64,000 bases of DNA from Georgenia soli (GTDB taxonomy: Bacteria > Actinomycetota > Actinomycetes > Actinomycetales > Actinomycetaceae): assembly GCF_002563695.1 (NCBI RefSeq), contig NZ_PDJI01000004.1, positions 930,001 through 994,000 of the forward strand. Reading direction: 5' to 3'. A model generated the notes under the pieces. That model made no database searches and was not told the DNA's origin. It saw nothing but the letters and a program-made list of their open reading frames with translations. How positions within the stretch are numbered: position 1 is the first letter of the stretch; every line of letters begins with the position of its first letter. Positions 16,687 to 25,658 of the stretch are shown here, piece after piece. The position numbers and the translations under genes were made by a program.

Positions 16687-19317
16687 CTATCGCGCACCGA
16701 TCGTGGTTCTGATCTGATTCTGGACAGTCGTGCTGACGGCTCCGGTGCCGCCGAGGATGACCACCTGGCTGGGGTTGAGCCGTTTGAGCTCGGCCTGCAC
16801 GGCGGTGGGCAGGGCACCGGCCTGGGTGAGCAGGACGGGGCCCTTCTTCATGCCGGCCACCGGTGCGGCCGACAGGGCGTCGACCGAGGTCAGTCCGTTG
16901 GCGACGTAGACGACGGGTGAGCCGTTCGGGAAGTTCGTCCTGGAGACGGAGACCGAGACCGCGTACCGGTCGGCCCCGGACCAGCGCTCCACCGGGCCGG
17001 TGTACCCGTCCAGCTGACGCTGGACGCTGGAGCTGACGGCGCCGGTCCCTCCCAGGATGACGATCTTCTTCGGGTTGAGCCGGTCGAGCTCCGCGGCGAC
17101 GGCGCGCGGGAGGGTGTCCGAGCGTGTCAGGAGCACCGGTGCGTCCTTCATGCCCGCCACGGGTGCGGCCGACAGGGCGTCGACCGAGGTGAGCCCGTTC
17201 GCCACGTAGGCGACGTCGATCCCGGGCTCCTTGTAGTTGGCTCGCGCGATGGCGGCGGAGGTCTCGAACCGGTCGCTGCCGGCCCAGCGCTGCACCGCGC
17301 CGGTGGTGTAGCGGTCGAGCTGCTGCGCGACGCCCGAGCTGACCGCGCCGGGACCGCCGAGGATGACGATCCGCTGCGGCTTCAGACGACCGAGCTCGGC
17401 AGCCACCTCGGCGGGCAGCGACCCGGCACGCGTCAGCAGTACCGGCGCCTTGTCAGCGCCCGCCACCGGGGCCCCGGACAGGGCGTCGGCAGAGGTCAGC
17501 CCGTTCGCGACGTAGGCCACCGCCACGCCGGGTTTGAAGTTGCGCGCCGAGACGTTCGCCGACACCGCGTACCGATCAGCACCCGCCCACCGGTCAACCG
17601 TCTTCGTCTGCGGCTCCGGCTGCGGCTGTGGGTCCGGCTGGGGCGCGAGCACCGTGCCGATGGATCCCCACCGGGCCACCATCGGCGAGACCCCGGTGCC
17701 GGAGGCCGCCATGACCATCAGCGCACCGTTGACGTTCTCCTTGGTGCTGGTCGCGTTGTTGTAGTTGCCGGCGATCAAGGTTCGTGCGGAACCGGCGAAC
17801 GACAGATCGCTCGTGCTGGCCTCCTTGTAGAGGATGTCCGCGCCGTCGTTCGCTGCCGTGTAGATGACGCGAACCTTCCCGGCAGTCTCGTCGAGCTGGA
17901 CGATGCCTCGGGTCCCGATGCCGTCGACCTGGCGAAGGTTGTCCCACGAGCCGGTCGGACGCCTCACGAACAGACCGATCACCGGCTCGCCCACGGTGTC
18001 GTAACCCGTCTTGACGGCGGCGTACAGGGTCCCGTTGCTCGCCACGGCCACGTTGAGGTGATCGTCGGCCAGCCCGTGGCCGACCGTGTCCTTGGCCGCC
18101 GCGCTCCCGGGATACTCAGCCGCCGTCCACGTGCCGGCGGCGGCGCCGTCGGCGTGGGTGCGGAACACGAACCGCTTTGTCGCCTGGTTCGACCAGAAGA
18201 CCCCGATGCGGTTGAGCTTCGGCATGGCGGTGACGACGGCGATGTCGTCCGGGTCGATGTCCCTGGCGAGGACCTCGGGCCCGGAGAAGGTCGAATAGGG
18301 CTTCGGTGCGCTTCGCACCTCGACGTTGGTCCCGTTGTCGTAGGCGACCCACATGCGGCCGGTGGAGTCGATGTCGATGGTCGCGGTCTCGCTGGCCGGC
18401 AGGTTGATCGAGGTGGGGTTCGGACGGCCGGACCACGGCTTGTACGTCTTCTTGACGGAGTCGTACTCGAGGGAGATCAGCACCGGAGAGGTCCCGTGCA
18501 GGAGGACGTGCGTGACGGCGCCGACACGCTTGGTGTCCGCCTGAGCAGTCGTCGTCTCAGCCAGGCGAAGGACGTTCGTCCACGCCTTCGCCGTCGCGTC
18601 GTAGCGCCACAACCAGGTGCCGGGCTGAGAGTCAGCGGTCGAGGGAAGGACCGCCCACCACCGCCCGTCGTAGCTCCAGAGCTTCGACTGAGGCTTCTCC
18701 CCGGTGTTCATCGTGACGGGGATGCTGCTGGGTGCCACGAGCTGGGCTGAGGCAGGAGCTTCCGCCTGGGTCGAGGAGAGAGCTGCCTCGTCGCCGGTCC
18801 AGCCCAGCGTGACGAGCCCCGCGTCACCGTCCTTGGCCTCGACCTCCATGACGTACGACGCGCCCGCCTCCGCCTGGAAGCTGACCTCGGACGTGACGAC
18901 ACTTCCGGCGTTGTCGTTCGAGGCGACTGCCGTCAGCCCGTTCGTGGCTTCCTGGCTGACGGTGAGGACCGTGTCGACCTCGCTGCCGTGGGTGTGGAAG
19001 TCGTACGTCCCGCTGGACGGTGCCGTCCAGCGCCACCACAGGGTCGGCGCGACCTCTTCGGGTGCCTCCGGACCGTCTGTGGCGGAGAAGTTGGGCTCCA
19101 CCACGGCGCCGGAGGCTCCCTCCACCGTCAGCGCGTCACTGACGTCCGCGCCGGGCACAGGCGCTGCCGGACTGGGGGGCTCGTTCGCCGTCGGCGGCAG
19201 GCCGGACGCCGCACCGGCCGGCCCGAGCGCGAGGGTGACGGCCGCGGCCGTCACCACACCGACCCGCCAGCCTCTTGCGACGATGCCTTGCCCCTTCAGC
19301 AGTCCTCTGTGCTCCAT
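16687..19317 (-). CDS. Large secreted protein: PPC-like domain, propeller-like region, three CWB2 repeats
   Basis: An 876-aa protein. A signal peptide (about 1-37) is followed by a bacterial pre-peptidase C-terminal-like beta domain (about 75-185), marked by LWWRWTAPSSGTYDFHTHGS and DTVLTVS. A 370-residue region follows with recurring W-bearing beta motifs (KLWSYDGRWWAVLPST, TWLWRYDATAKAWTNV), suggesting a beta-propeller. Then come a Pro/Gln linker (about 559-573) and three CWB2 repeats (574-876). No catalytic motif is recognised. It is probably a wall-attached adhesin or ligand-binding protein. Its repeats resemble those of the convergent CAP gene more than those of the CWB2-only protein. 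Confidence 0.85.
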   Translation of the reverse strand: MEHRGLLKGQGIVARGWRVGVVTAAAVTLALGPAGAASGLPPTANEPPSPAAPVPGADVSDALTVEGASGAVVEPNFSATDGPEAPEEVAPTLWWRWTAPSSGTYDFHTHGSEVDTVLTVSQEATNGLTAVASNDNAGSVVTSEVSFQAEAGASYVMEVEAKDGDAGLVTLGWTGDEAALSSTQAEAPASAQLVAPSSIPVTMNTGEKPQSKLWSYDGRWWAVLPSTADSQPGTWLWRYDATAKAWTNVLRLAETTTAQADTKRVGAVTHVLLHGTSPVLISLEYDSVKKTYKPWSGRPNPTSINLPASETATIDIDSTGRMWVAYDNGTNVEVRSAPKPYSTFSGPEVLARDIDPDDIAVVTAMPKLNRIGVFWSNQATKRFVFRTHADGAAAGTWTAAEYPGSAAAKDTVGHGLADDHLNVAVASNGTLYAAVKTGYDTVGEPVIGLFVRRPTGSWDNLRQVDGIGTRGIVQLDETAGKVRVIYTAANDGADILYKEASTSDLSFAGSARTLIAGNYNNATSTKENVNGALMVMAASGTGVSPMVARWGSIGTVLAPQPDPQPQPEPQTKTVDRWAGADRYAVSANVSARNFKPGVAVAYVANGLTSADALSGAPVAGADKAPVLLTRAGSLPAEVAAELGRLKPQRIVILGGPGAVSSGVAQQLDRYTTGAVQRWAGSDRFETSAAIARANYKEPGIDVAYVANGLTSVDALSAAPVAGMKDAPVLLTRSDTLPRAVAAELDRLNPKKIVILGGTGAVSSSVQRQLDGYTGPVERWSGADRYAVSVSVSRTNFPNGSPVVYVANGLTSVDALSAAPVAGMKKGPVLLTQAGALPTAVQAELKRLNPSQVVILGGTGAVSTTVQNQIRTTIGAR
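16690..17598 (-). repeat. Triple CWB2 module of the PPC/propeller protein
   Basis: Three units of about 101 aa at the C-terminus, in inverted orientation to the CAP-protein module 240 bases away. Both share runs such as LDRLxPKKIVILGGTGAVS, with many synonymous differences. Confidence 0.85.
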
Positions 19318-19519
19318 CGCCCCGTTCCTCCCGCTCGCCCCGACCGCAACGTTGCGGCCCCGGTAATGTGCGGCCGACGGCCGCTAACCGTGTCGAGTTT
19401 CCTCACCTAGAGGTATCCCGTACGGGGCTGTGCCGGGTGAAGGGGGTCTACTCCTGGGGTGAATGCGGGGTGACGGGGCGTCCGCAATGATCCGTACAGA
19501 TCGCGTCCCGATTCCGGCA

Positions 19520-19548
19520 TTGAAATCGGCCGTCCACCGCTTGAATAG
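19520..19548 (+). promoter_or_regulatory. Possible promoter of the CWB2-only gene
   Basis: TTGAAA (19520-19525) is followed after 17 bases by GAATAG (19543-19548), giving a leader of about 60 bases. The -10 match is moderate. The rest of the 300-base divergent gap (19318-19617) shows no gene or repeat. Confidence 0.35.
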
Positions 19549-19617
19549 GGGCACGACCGCAGCGTCGTCGCCGTCGGTGCCGACGGCGCCCCCCTCACCT
19601 GTCATCAGGAGCACTAG

Positions 19618-20613
19618 ATGCGCATCAAGATCGTTGCTGCGATCTGCGGCCTGGCCGCAACGTTCGGTCTCGCCGCGCCGGCCGCGGCCGCCGACGGCGA
19701 CACCACCCACATCCGGCTGGCCGGGGCGAACCGGTACGAGACCGCCGTCGCGATCTCGAAGTACGCCTTCGTGCCCCAGTTCCCGGGCGACGACTACCCC
19801 GTCACCGTGGCGTCTGGCGCCGACTTCCCTGACGCGCTCGCGGCGGGTCCCCTGGCTGCGGCCGAAGGAGGGCCGTTGCTCCTCGTGCCCAGGGATGGCG
19901 CGCTGCCGTCGACGGTGAGAGGCGAACTCTCCCGTCTGGGGCCGCTGTGGATCAACATCGCCGGTGGCGCCGGAGCGGTCAGCAGCCTCATGGAGAGCCA
20001 GCTGAAGGACTACGAAGAGGTCTACCGCCTGTACGGAAAGGACCGGTACGAGACCGCTGTCGATCTTGCGGTCGAGACGGGAGCTTTCGACACCACGGTC
20101 TTCATCGCCACCGGCTCATCGTTCCCGGACGCCCTCGGCGGCTCGGCAGCAGCCGGCCGGCTGGGCGGCAGCCTGATGCTCACGCGGCGCACCGCCCTGC
20201 CCGCAGACACGGCGTTGCTGCTCGAGTACGGGCAGCCGGCGAAGGTGGTCGTCCTGGGCGGTACGGGCGTGGTCGACACATCCGTCGTCCGCGAGATCCA
20301 GCGCATCGTGCCGGGCGCCAAGGTTGAGCGGTGGGCGGGCAGCGACCGTTACGAGACGACGGCGGCGATCTCACGCAAGACGTACCCGCAGGGTGCTGAC
20401 ACCGTGTACCTCGCCTCCGGCGCCGACTACCCCGACGCGCTCGCCGGTGCCCCCGTGGCCGCACTCGAGGGCGCGCCGCTCCTCCTCACCCGCAAGGAGT
20501 GCGTGCCGGCGGCGACCAAGGCGGAGATCACCCGCCTCGGCGCCACCAATGTCGTGGTGCTCGGCGGCACCGGCGTGGTCAGCAACAACGCTGCGAAGCT
20601 GAGGGCCTGCTAG
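19618..20613 (+). CDS. Secreted protein made only of three CWB2 repeats
   Basis: A 331-aa protein: signal peptide (1-25, cleavage after AAAA) and three CWB2 repeats (31-331) and nothing else. Two Cys in the third repeat (in RKECVPAATK and the final residue of KLRAC) probably form a disulfide closing the C-terminus, a common arrangement in actinobacterial CWB2 proteins. With no effector domain it may act as a wall-polymer-binding or capping protein, or compete for sites. The start has AGGAG about 8 bases upstream. The repeats are more diverged from the other clustered proteins than those are from one another. Confidence 0.88.
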   Translation: MRIKIVAAICGLAATFGLAAPAAAADGDTTHIRLAGANRYETAVAISKYAFVPQFPGDDYPVTVASGADFPDALAAGPLAAAEGGPLLLVPRDGALPSTVRGELSRLGPLWINIAGGAGAVSSLMESQLKDYEEVYRLYGKDRYETAVDLAVETGAFDTTVFIATGSSFPDALGGSAAAGRLGGSLMLTRRTALPADTALLLEYGQPAKVVVLGGTGVVDTSVVREIQRIVPGAKVERWAGSDRYETTAAISRKTYPQGADTVYLASGADYPDALAGAPVAALEGAPLLLTRKECVPAATKAEITRLGATNVVVLGGTGVVSNNAAKLRAC

Positions 20614-20630
20614 CACACACACCTGGTCGA

Positions 20631-20662
20631 GCGGCGGGCGCGGGAACGCGCCCGCCGCTTCG
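20631..20662. terminator. Terminator hairpin between CWB2-only and SpoIID genes
   Basis: A perfect 12-bp stem (gcggcgggcgcg with cgcgcccgccgc) around a ggaa tetraloop, followed by ttcgtgtctg. It lies between convergent stops at 20613 and 20683. Confidence 0.8.
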
Positions 20663-20682
20663 TGTCTGGCCCGTGCTGCGGG

Positions 20683-22851
20683 TCAGAGCCGCGAGAGCTG
20701 GTCCTGCACCGCGGCGCTCACGGCACCACCACCGCCGAGGATGACGACCTTGCCGGGATCGAGCCGCCTCAGCTCGGTGACGACGGACGTCGGTAGCGCG
20801 CCAGCCTGCGTGAGCAGGACCGGGGCCCCCTGCATACCGGCCACCGGAGCGCCCGACAGCGCGTCGACCGACGTGAGCCCGTTGGCGATGTAGACCACCG
20901 GGGCGCCGGCCCCGAAGGTGGCGCGGGAGACGGTGGCCGAGACGGCGTACCGGTCGGCGCCGGACCAGCGTTCCACCGACGTCGTGTACCGGCCGAGCTG
21001 ATTCTGCACGGCAGAGCTGACCGCTCCCGTCCCGCCCAGGATCACGATCTTCTTCGGGTTCAGGCGGTCGAGCTCGGCGGCCACGGTCGAGGGCAGGGCG
21101 CCGGTCTGCGTCAGGAGCACCGGTGCGTTGTTCTTACCGGCCACTGGGGCCGCCGAGAGCGCGTCGACGGACGTGAGCCCGTTGGCGACGTAGGCGACGT
21201 CGACACCGCTGTCGAAGCTTGCCCGGGACACCGCGGCGGAGACGGCGTAGCGGTCGGAGCCGGACAACCGCTCGACCGGGCCGGACGTGTAGGTGCTGAG
21301 CTGTCGCTGCACCGCGCCGCTCACTGCCCCTGTACCGCCGAGAATCACGATGCGCTCAGGCTTCAGCCGGGCCAGCTCCGTCGCGACGCTGGTCGGCAGG
21401 GCGCCGGCCTGCGTGAGGAGCACCGGGGCGTCGTTCATGCCGGCGACCGGTGCGCCGGAGAGCGCGTCGACCGAGGTCAGTCCGTTGGCGATGTAGGCGA
21501 CCCGCACCTCGGGCTCGAAGTGTGCTCGTGAGGTGGCGGCGGAGACCTCGTACCGGTCGGAGCCGGAGATGCGCTCGACCGGCGTGGTGACCGGCTCGGG
21601 TCTGGGCTTCCACCAGTGGGAGTACATACCGAACGCGATGGCGCTGGTGCTCGTCAGCTCGATGTCCTTCGTCGTGCACTCAAGACGGAGCCGGGTGATG
21701 CGTCCGCCGAGCTCGCCGTTGCCGTCACGCTCAACCACCACCATCGCGTTGAGCTTGCCGCCGTCCGGGCACTGCTTCGCGACTGTCGACACGGGAAGGC
21801 TGCTGGTCCACCTCGTCCGGCTGTCCCCCGGTGCGGTGCCCGTGTACGGGTCGGGCTGGGCCACGAGGTACGGGTGCCGTGCCAGGTTGCTGGTCGCGCG
21901 GCTGTGGCCGCCGTTGGTCGAGGAGAACTGGGTGAAGGCGGGAGACGAACCCGCCATCCGGACGATCCCCGCGGTGGAGGAGACGGCTTCCTCGGTGCGC
22001 GAGTGCTCCTTGGGCGCCGTGACGTTGCCCGCAGCATCGACCGTGGCGCGGCCGCCATAGACCTGGCACTGCACCGTGTCGCATGTCTCGAAGTAGGTGG
22101 ACTTCCGTCCCTCGGCCAGTACGTAGCTGCGTGCGGCGACGGCCTGGGCCCGCAGGGCCTGCATGTGCCACGAAGGAGGCACCTCGCGCGGTACGACGCC
22201 GCGCAGGTAGTCCTCGAGCTTGACGTCGTTGACGACGTCGAAGGCCGTGGCCGCCGAGCTCGGGGCCAGGCGGATGCTACCGCGGTACCACGTCCCGGTG
22301 GTGGCGGAGCTGCTCCTTGCGACGACGACGCCGTCGCCGGTCACGACCCGGACCTGCGTGCCAGTCATGGAGAAGCGTTCCACGACGTCCCCGGTTCGTG
22401 AGGTGCGCCGCTCGAAGGCGTACTTGTCGCCGGACCGCGTGACGGTCAGCCGGCCACCGGAGACCGAGCGGGTCCCGCCGCCGACCACCGAGACGGTGAA
22501 GCCGCTCTGCCCGGCCGGCGCCCACAGCGTCACGGTGCTGGTGGGCACCAGGGCGAGCGCCGACAGCGCAACTTCCACGGTGCCGTTGCCAACCGTGCCG
22601 CTCGTGGTGCCCGGGTAGTAGAAGCCGAGGATCTGGCCGGCCGTGAGCCCTTTCAGAGCAGCACCCTGCGCGCCCCACTGCGACATGCCGATGCCGTGGC
22701 CCCAGCCGCGACCGTCCACCTCCCACGCGCCGTCCGCCGGGGCGGGATAGCGCTCCTCGGCGGCCTGTGCCGCTCCCGGCACCGCCACCAGACCGAGAGC
22801 CATGAGGCTCAGCACGCTGAACAGCCGCACGGCGACGTTTCGCAAAGACAT
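20683..22851 (-). CDS. Secreted SpoIID/LytB-domain protein with three CWB2 repeats
   Basis: A 722-aa protein: signal peptide (1-31), the SpoIID-type opening RGWGHGIGMSQWGAQGAA (48-65) and the core LEDYLRGVVPREVPPSW, in which E223 aligns with the SpoIID catalytic Glu. A C257/C262 pair follows in FETCDTVQCQVYGG, near the zinc-site region of clostridial SpoIID, then STAGIVRM and SSTNGGHS. Three CWB2 repeats (425-722) end the protein. SpoIID is a lytic transglycosylase that cuts denuded glycan in sporulating Firmicutes; secreted LytB/SpoIID domains also occur in non-sporulating Actinobacteria. A wall-anchored glycan-strand hydrolase role is likely but unproven. Confidence 0.9.
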   Translation of the reverse strand: MSLRNVAVRLFSVLSLMALGLVAVPGAAQAAEERYPAPADGAWEVDGRGWGHGIGMSQWGAQGAALKGLTAGQILGFYYPGTTSGTVGNGTVEVALSALALVPTSTVTLWAPAGQSGFTVSVVGGGTRSVSGGRLTVTRSGDKYAFERRTSRTGDVVERFSMTGTQVRVVTGDGVVVARSSSATTGTWYRGSIRLAPSSAATAFDVVNDVKLEDYLRGVVPREVPPSWHMQALRAQAVAARSYVLAEGRKSTYFETCDTVQCQVYGGRATVDAAGNVTAPKEHSRTEEAVSSTAGIVRMAGSSPAFTQFSSTNGGHSRATSNLARHPYLVAQPDPYTGTAPGDSRTRWTSSLPVSTVAKQCPDGGKLNAMVVVERDGNGELGGRITRLRLECTTKDIELTSTSAIAFGMYSHWWKPRPEPVTTPVERISGSDRYEVSAATSRAHFEPEVRVAYIANGLTSVDALSGAPVAGMNDAPVLLTQAGALPTSVATELARLKPERIVILGGTGAVSGAVQRQLSTYTSGPVERLSGSDRYAVSAAVSRASFDSGVDVAYVANGLTSVDALSAAPVAGKNNAPVLLTQTGALPSTVAAELDRLNPKKIVILGGTGAVSSAVQNQLGRYTTSVERWSGADRYAVSATVSRATFGAGAPVVYIANGLTSVDALSGAPVAGMQGAPVLLTQAGALPTSVVTELRRLDPGKVVILGGGGAVSAAVQDQLSRL
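20686..21579 (-). repeat. Triple CWB2 module of the SpoIID protein
   Basis: Three tandem units of about 100 aa at the C-terminus. They share the ANGLTSVDALSxAPVAG and RLNPKKIVILGGTGAVS runs with the modules at 15545 and 16690. The last unit has LGGGGAVS instead of LGGTGAVS. Confidence 0.85.
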
Positions 22852-22969
22852 GGCTCTCCCCCGAGAAGCGACTGGCCGGACGGCAGTCGTACGGACCTCT
22901 GGCGTCCAGTTTCCAGGCCCGCGGAGCAGGTGTCGACCAGTTTGACCTGTGAACTTGCCTGCAGGCCGG

Positions 22970-24574
22970 TCAGCTCAGCGCGGTCATCGACTGCCACCCG
23001 GAGCCCACCCGCACGCGCGGCTGCCACCCGCCGGTGCCGTTCCCGGGGTAGAGCCACAGGTAGCCGGTCGCCGCCTCGCGGGCCAGAAGGTCCGGCACGC
23101 GGTCTCCGGTGAAGTCGCCCGGGCCCACGAAGGCGTTCATGGCGTTCCAGCCGGTGCCGTACGCGACCCGCGGCTTCCAGCCTCCACGGCCGTTCCCCGG
23201 GTAGAGCACAAGACGACCGGTGCCGGCCTCGCGGGCGAGGACGTCCGTGGCGCCATCGCCGGTGAGGTCACCCGGGCCGACGAGGGCGTTGAACCCGTTC
23301 CAGCCGGTGCCCACGCGCACCCGCGGCAACCAGCCGCCACGCCCGTTGCCGGGATAGAGCCACAGGTACCCGGTGGTCCGTTCACGGGCCAGGACGTCCA
23401 CGCGGCCGTCACCGTTGAAGTCGCCCGGTGAGAAGACCGCGTTCATGCCGTTCCAGCCGCTGCCCACCCGCGCGCGCGGCAGCCAGCCTCCAGTGCCGTT
23501 GCCGCGATAGAGCCACAGATAGCCGGTCGCCTTCTCCCGCGCGAGGACGTCCGGGCGACCGTCGCCGTCGAAGTCGCCGACCCTGTCGATGACGTCCATC
23601 CCGTTCCAGCCGCTGCCAATCTGCACGCGCGGGAGCCAGCCGCTGCTGCCGTTGCCGCGGTAGAGCCAGAGCCTGCCGTCTCCGGAGCGGGCGAGGACGT
23701 CGTTGCGCCAGTCGCCGTCGAGGTCGCTCGACGATCCCGTCATCGACGACGGCGGGACAGCCAGCGGCGTGAAGGCGTAGGCGCCGCAGGTCCGGTCGTA
23801 GTCCCGTGTGTCGTCGTACCACTGCGAGAGGTAGACGCGTCCGCCGGAGAAGCTTGGCTGTGTGCAGCGGTCCGCGGCCTCTGTCGGGTAGTCCAGGCGG
23901 CCGGCCGTCGCCCAGACGGGAACCGCGGGGAGCCGCCAGCCACCCGTGATGTCCTGCCACCCGGAGGTGTAGGAGTACACCCCGTAGGAGAAGCCGGCTT
24001 CGCGCAGCCCGCGCATGAGCCCCTCGACGACGTACCTGTTCTCGAGCCGCTGCTGCGCCGTCGCGGTCGGCCAGGGCTGCGCCGGACGCGGCTCGACGTC
24101 GATCCACACCACCGGCGGGCGCCAGCCGACGCCGTTCAGCGAGGCGACGGCTGCCGTCGCCTCCGCGTAGCCGACGTTGCTCAGCTGAGCCGCCCGGGTG
24201 GTTCCGCGCCACGGTCCGGCGTTGCGGTAGGTGGCGAGCTGCGCCGTCGTCGGGAACGTGGACATGGCGTACGCGTGGGCGGGTTTGCCGTTGGACCGTA
24301 CCCACGCCACCTGGTCCGCGAGGCAGAGGTTCTCGGTGAAGGCCAGGCCCTTGGTCAGGCCGACGACGACGAACTGGCTGGACGCCGGCGGCATCGGGAG
24401 CCCGAAGCCGTCGGGGGCGGGACACTGCGGCCAGGAGATGTCGTGGCCGTACTGGGTGGCCGCCGCCGCGGGCGCCGCCGGCAGCAACGGGGTCAGGCCG
24501 AGGAGAGCCAGTGCGACTGCGGCGAGCCACCCAGTCGCACGCCGACCGACAGAGACACCGCAACGCTGCAGCAT
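22970..24574 (-). CDS. Secreted GH25-like (DUF1906-like) domain with C-terminal FG-GAP/VCBS repeats
   Basis: A 534-aa protein. A signal peptide (1-39) is followed by a TIM-barrel-like domain (about 41-255) opening with [11 protein letters not shown] (D45) and containing [12 protein letters not shown], where the DxE pair resembles the lysozyme-type GH25 active site. Five FG-GAP-type repeats of about 51 aa follow (270-534), each [19 protein letters not shown] with GYLWLYxGNGxGGW; the Asp-rich loops suggest calcium binding. This is probably a wall glycan hydrolase or binding protein presented on a propeller. ATG 24574 is preferred because AAGGGG lies 8 bases upstream; ATG 24580 is possible. It lacks CWB2 repeats although it adjoins that cluster. 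Confidence 0.83.
   Translation of the reverse strand: MLQRCGVSVGRRATGWLAAVALALLGLTPLLPAAPAAAATQYGHDISWPQCPAPDGFGLPMPPASSQFVVVGLTKGLAFTENLCLADQVAWVRSNGKPAHAYAMSTFPTTAQLATYRNAGPWRGTTRAAQLSNVGYAEATAAVASLNGVGWRPPVVWIDVEPRPAQPWPTATAQQRLENRYVVEGLMRGLREAGFSYGVYSYTSGWQDITGGWRLPAVPVWATAGRLDYPTEAADRCTQPSFSGGRVYLSQWYDDTRDYDRTCGAYAFTPLAVPPSSMTGSSSDLDGDWRNDVLARSGDGRLWLYRGNGSSGWLPRVQIGSGWNGMDVIDRVGDFDGDGRPDVLAREKATGYLWLYRGNGTGGWLPRARVGSGWNGMNAVFSPGDFNGDGRVDVLARERTTGYLWLYPGNGRGGWLPRVRVGTGWNGFNALVGPGDLTGDGATDVLAREAGTGRLVLYPGNGRGGWKPRVAYGTGWNAMNAFVGPGDFTGDRVPDLLAREAATGYLWLYPGNGTGGWQPRVRVGSGWQSMTALS
22980..23720 (-). repeat. Tandem repeats of about 150 bp encoding FG-GAP units
   Basis: About five in-frame copies with a period near 150-153 bp. 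A conserved core gttccagccg recurs around 23146, 23297, 23452 and 23603. The copies differ at many sites, so the array is not perfectly homogenised. Confidence 0.8.
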
Positions 24575-24702
24575 CGTCATTCCCCTTAGCGTCACCGGCT
24601 GTCGCTCCCACCGGACATGTCCAGTGTCCTCCTGGGGAACGGCTGGGGGCGGCAGATTCGACGGGACGGACACTCCGAGTTACCGGCCGCCTACGGATGC
24701 GT

Positions 24703-24708
24703 AAGAAT
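24703..24708 (+). promoter_or_regulatory. Putative -10 box of leaderless rmlA gene
   Basis: AAGAAT (part of TAAGAAT) ends 6 bases before ATG 24715, and no ribosome site is seen. Confidence 0.4.
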
Positions 24709-24714
24709 GGCCCG

Positions 24715-25584
24715 ATGCGAGGAATCATTCTGGCCGGCGGGTCCGGCACCCGTCTGCACCCGATCACGCAGGGCGTCAGCAAGCAGCTCGTTCCCGTGTA
24801 CGACAAGCCGATGGTCTACTACCCGCTGACCACGCTCATGCTCGCGGGTATCCGTGACGTCCTGGTGATCACCACCCCGCACGACGCGGAGTCCTTCCGC
24901 CGCCTGCTCGGTGACGGCTCTCAGTTCGGCATCTCGATCTCCTACACCGTGCAGGAGGTGCCCAACGGGCTGGCGCAGGCCTTTGTGCTGGGCGAGGAGT
25001 TCGTCGGTGACGACTCTGCCGCGCTCGTGCTGGGCGACAACATCTTCTCCGGCCCCGGCATGGGCAAGACGCTCTCCCGGTTCGAGGACATCGACGGCGG
25101 AGCCGTCTTCGCCTACCACGTCTCGGACCCGACGGCCTACGGCGTGGTCGAGTTCGACAAGGACTTCAGGGCGCTGTCCCTGGAGGAGAAGCCGGCCGAG
25201 CCCAAGAGCTCCTACGCCGTGCCCGGCCTGTACTTCTACGACAACGACGTCGTGGAGATCGCCAAGAACCTCGAGCCCTCGGCGCGGGGCGAGTACGAGA
25301 TCACCGATGTCAACAAGGCGTACCTCGAGCAGGGCCGTCTCAAGGTCGAGGTCCTCCCCCGGGGCACCGCGTGGCTCGACACCGGCACGTTCGACTCCCT
25401 CGCCGACGCGACCGCTTTCGTCCGGACCGTTGAGGCCCGGCAGGGCCTGAAGATCGGCTGCCCGGAGGAAGTTGCCTGGCGCAAGGGCTGGCTGTCCGAC
25501 GACGAGCTGGTCGAGCGCGCCGAGCCGCTGCGCAAGTCCGGCTACGGCGAGTACCTCATCAACCTCCTCGTGGACCGTCTGTAG
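24715..25584 (+). CDS. rfbA: Glucose-1-phosphate thymidylyltransferase (RmlA/RfbA)
   Basis: A 289-aa soluble enzyme with the nucleotidyltransferase loop [13 protein letters not shown] (6-18) and [16 protein letters not shown], the VLGDNIFSG metal site, [20 protein letters not shown] and [14 protein letters not shown]. These are near-diagnostic for RmlA. It joins dTTP and glucose-1-phosphate to give dTDP-glucose, the first step of dTDP-L-rhamnose synthesis. The other steps are encoded at 45269 (rfbB), 28820 (rfbC) and 27824 (rfbD), so all four enzymes are in the window but not in one operon. The upstream in-frame extension to 24511 is not protein-like; ATG 24715 fits the family start MRGIILAGG. 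Confidence 0.97.
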   Translation: MRGIILAGGSGTRLHPITQGVSKQLVPVYDKPMVYYPLTTLMLAGIRDVLVITTPHDAESFRRLLGDGSQFGISISYTVQEVPNGLAQAFVLGEEFVGDDSAALVLGDNIFSGPGMGKTLSRFEDIDGGAVFAYHVSDPTAYGVVEFDKDFRALSLEEKPAEPKSSYAVPGLYFYDNDVVEIAKNLEPSARGEYEITDVNKAYLEQGRLKVEVLPRGTAWLDTGTFDSLADATAFVRTVEARQGLKIGCPEEVAWRKGWLSDDELVERAEPLRKSGYGEYLINLLVDRL

Positions 25585-25596
25585 CGGTTCGTCATG

Positions 25597-25627
25597 GATG
25601 TGCCGGGCCGTCCTGGCCCGGTACATC
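25597..25627. terminator. Bidirectional terminator after rfbA
   Basis: A 13-bp stem (25597-25609 with 25615-25627, one G-U pair) around gtcct, in the 74-base gap between the convergent rfbA stop and the stop of the WD40-like gene. Confidence 0.75.
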
Positions 25628-25658
25628 TCTCGCTGATCAGCCTGAGCTCCGCAGGGCG

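Noticed and set aside
16506..16817. Small minus-strand frame in the gap between CWB2 genes
   Set aside because: It overlaps the end of the PPC/propeller gene in another frame and the terminator hairpin, with no ribosome site or motif.
13342..22851. Secreted enzymes as part of a phage lysis module
   Set aside because: No phage structural, integrase or holin genes; signal peptides and CWB2 anchors point to host wall proteins.
22980..23720. Possible CRISPR-like array
   Set aside because: The repeats are about 150 bp, in frame, and encode FG-GAP protein units; there are no short spacers or cas genes.
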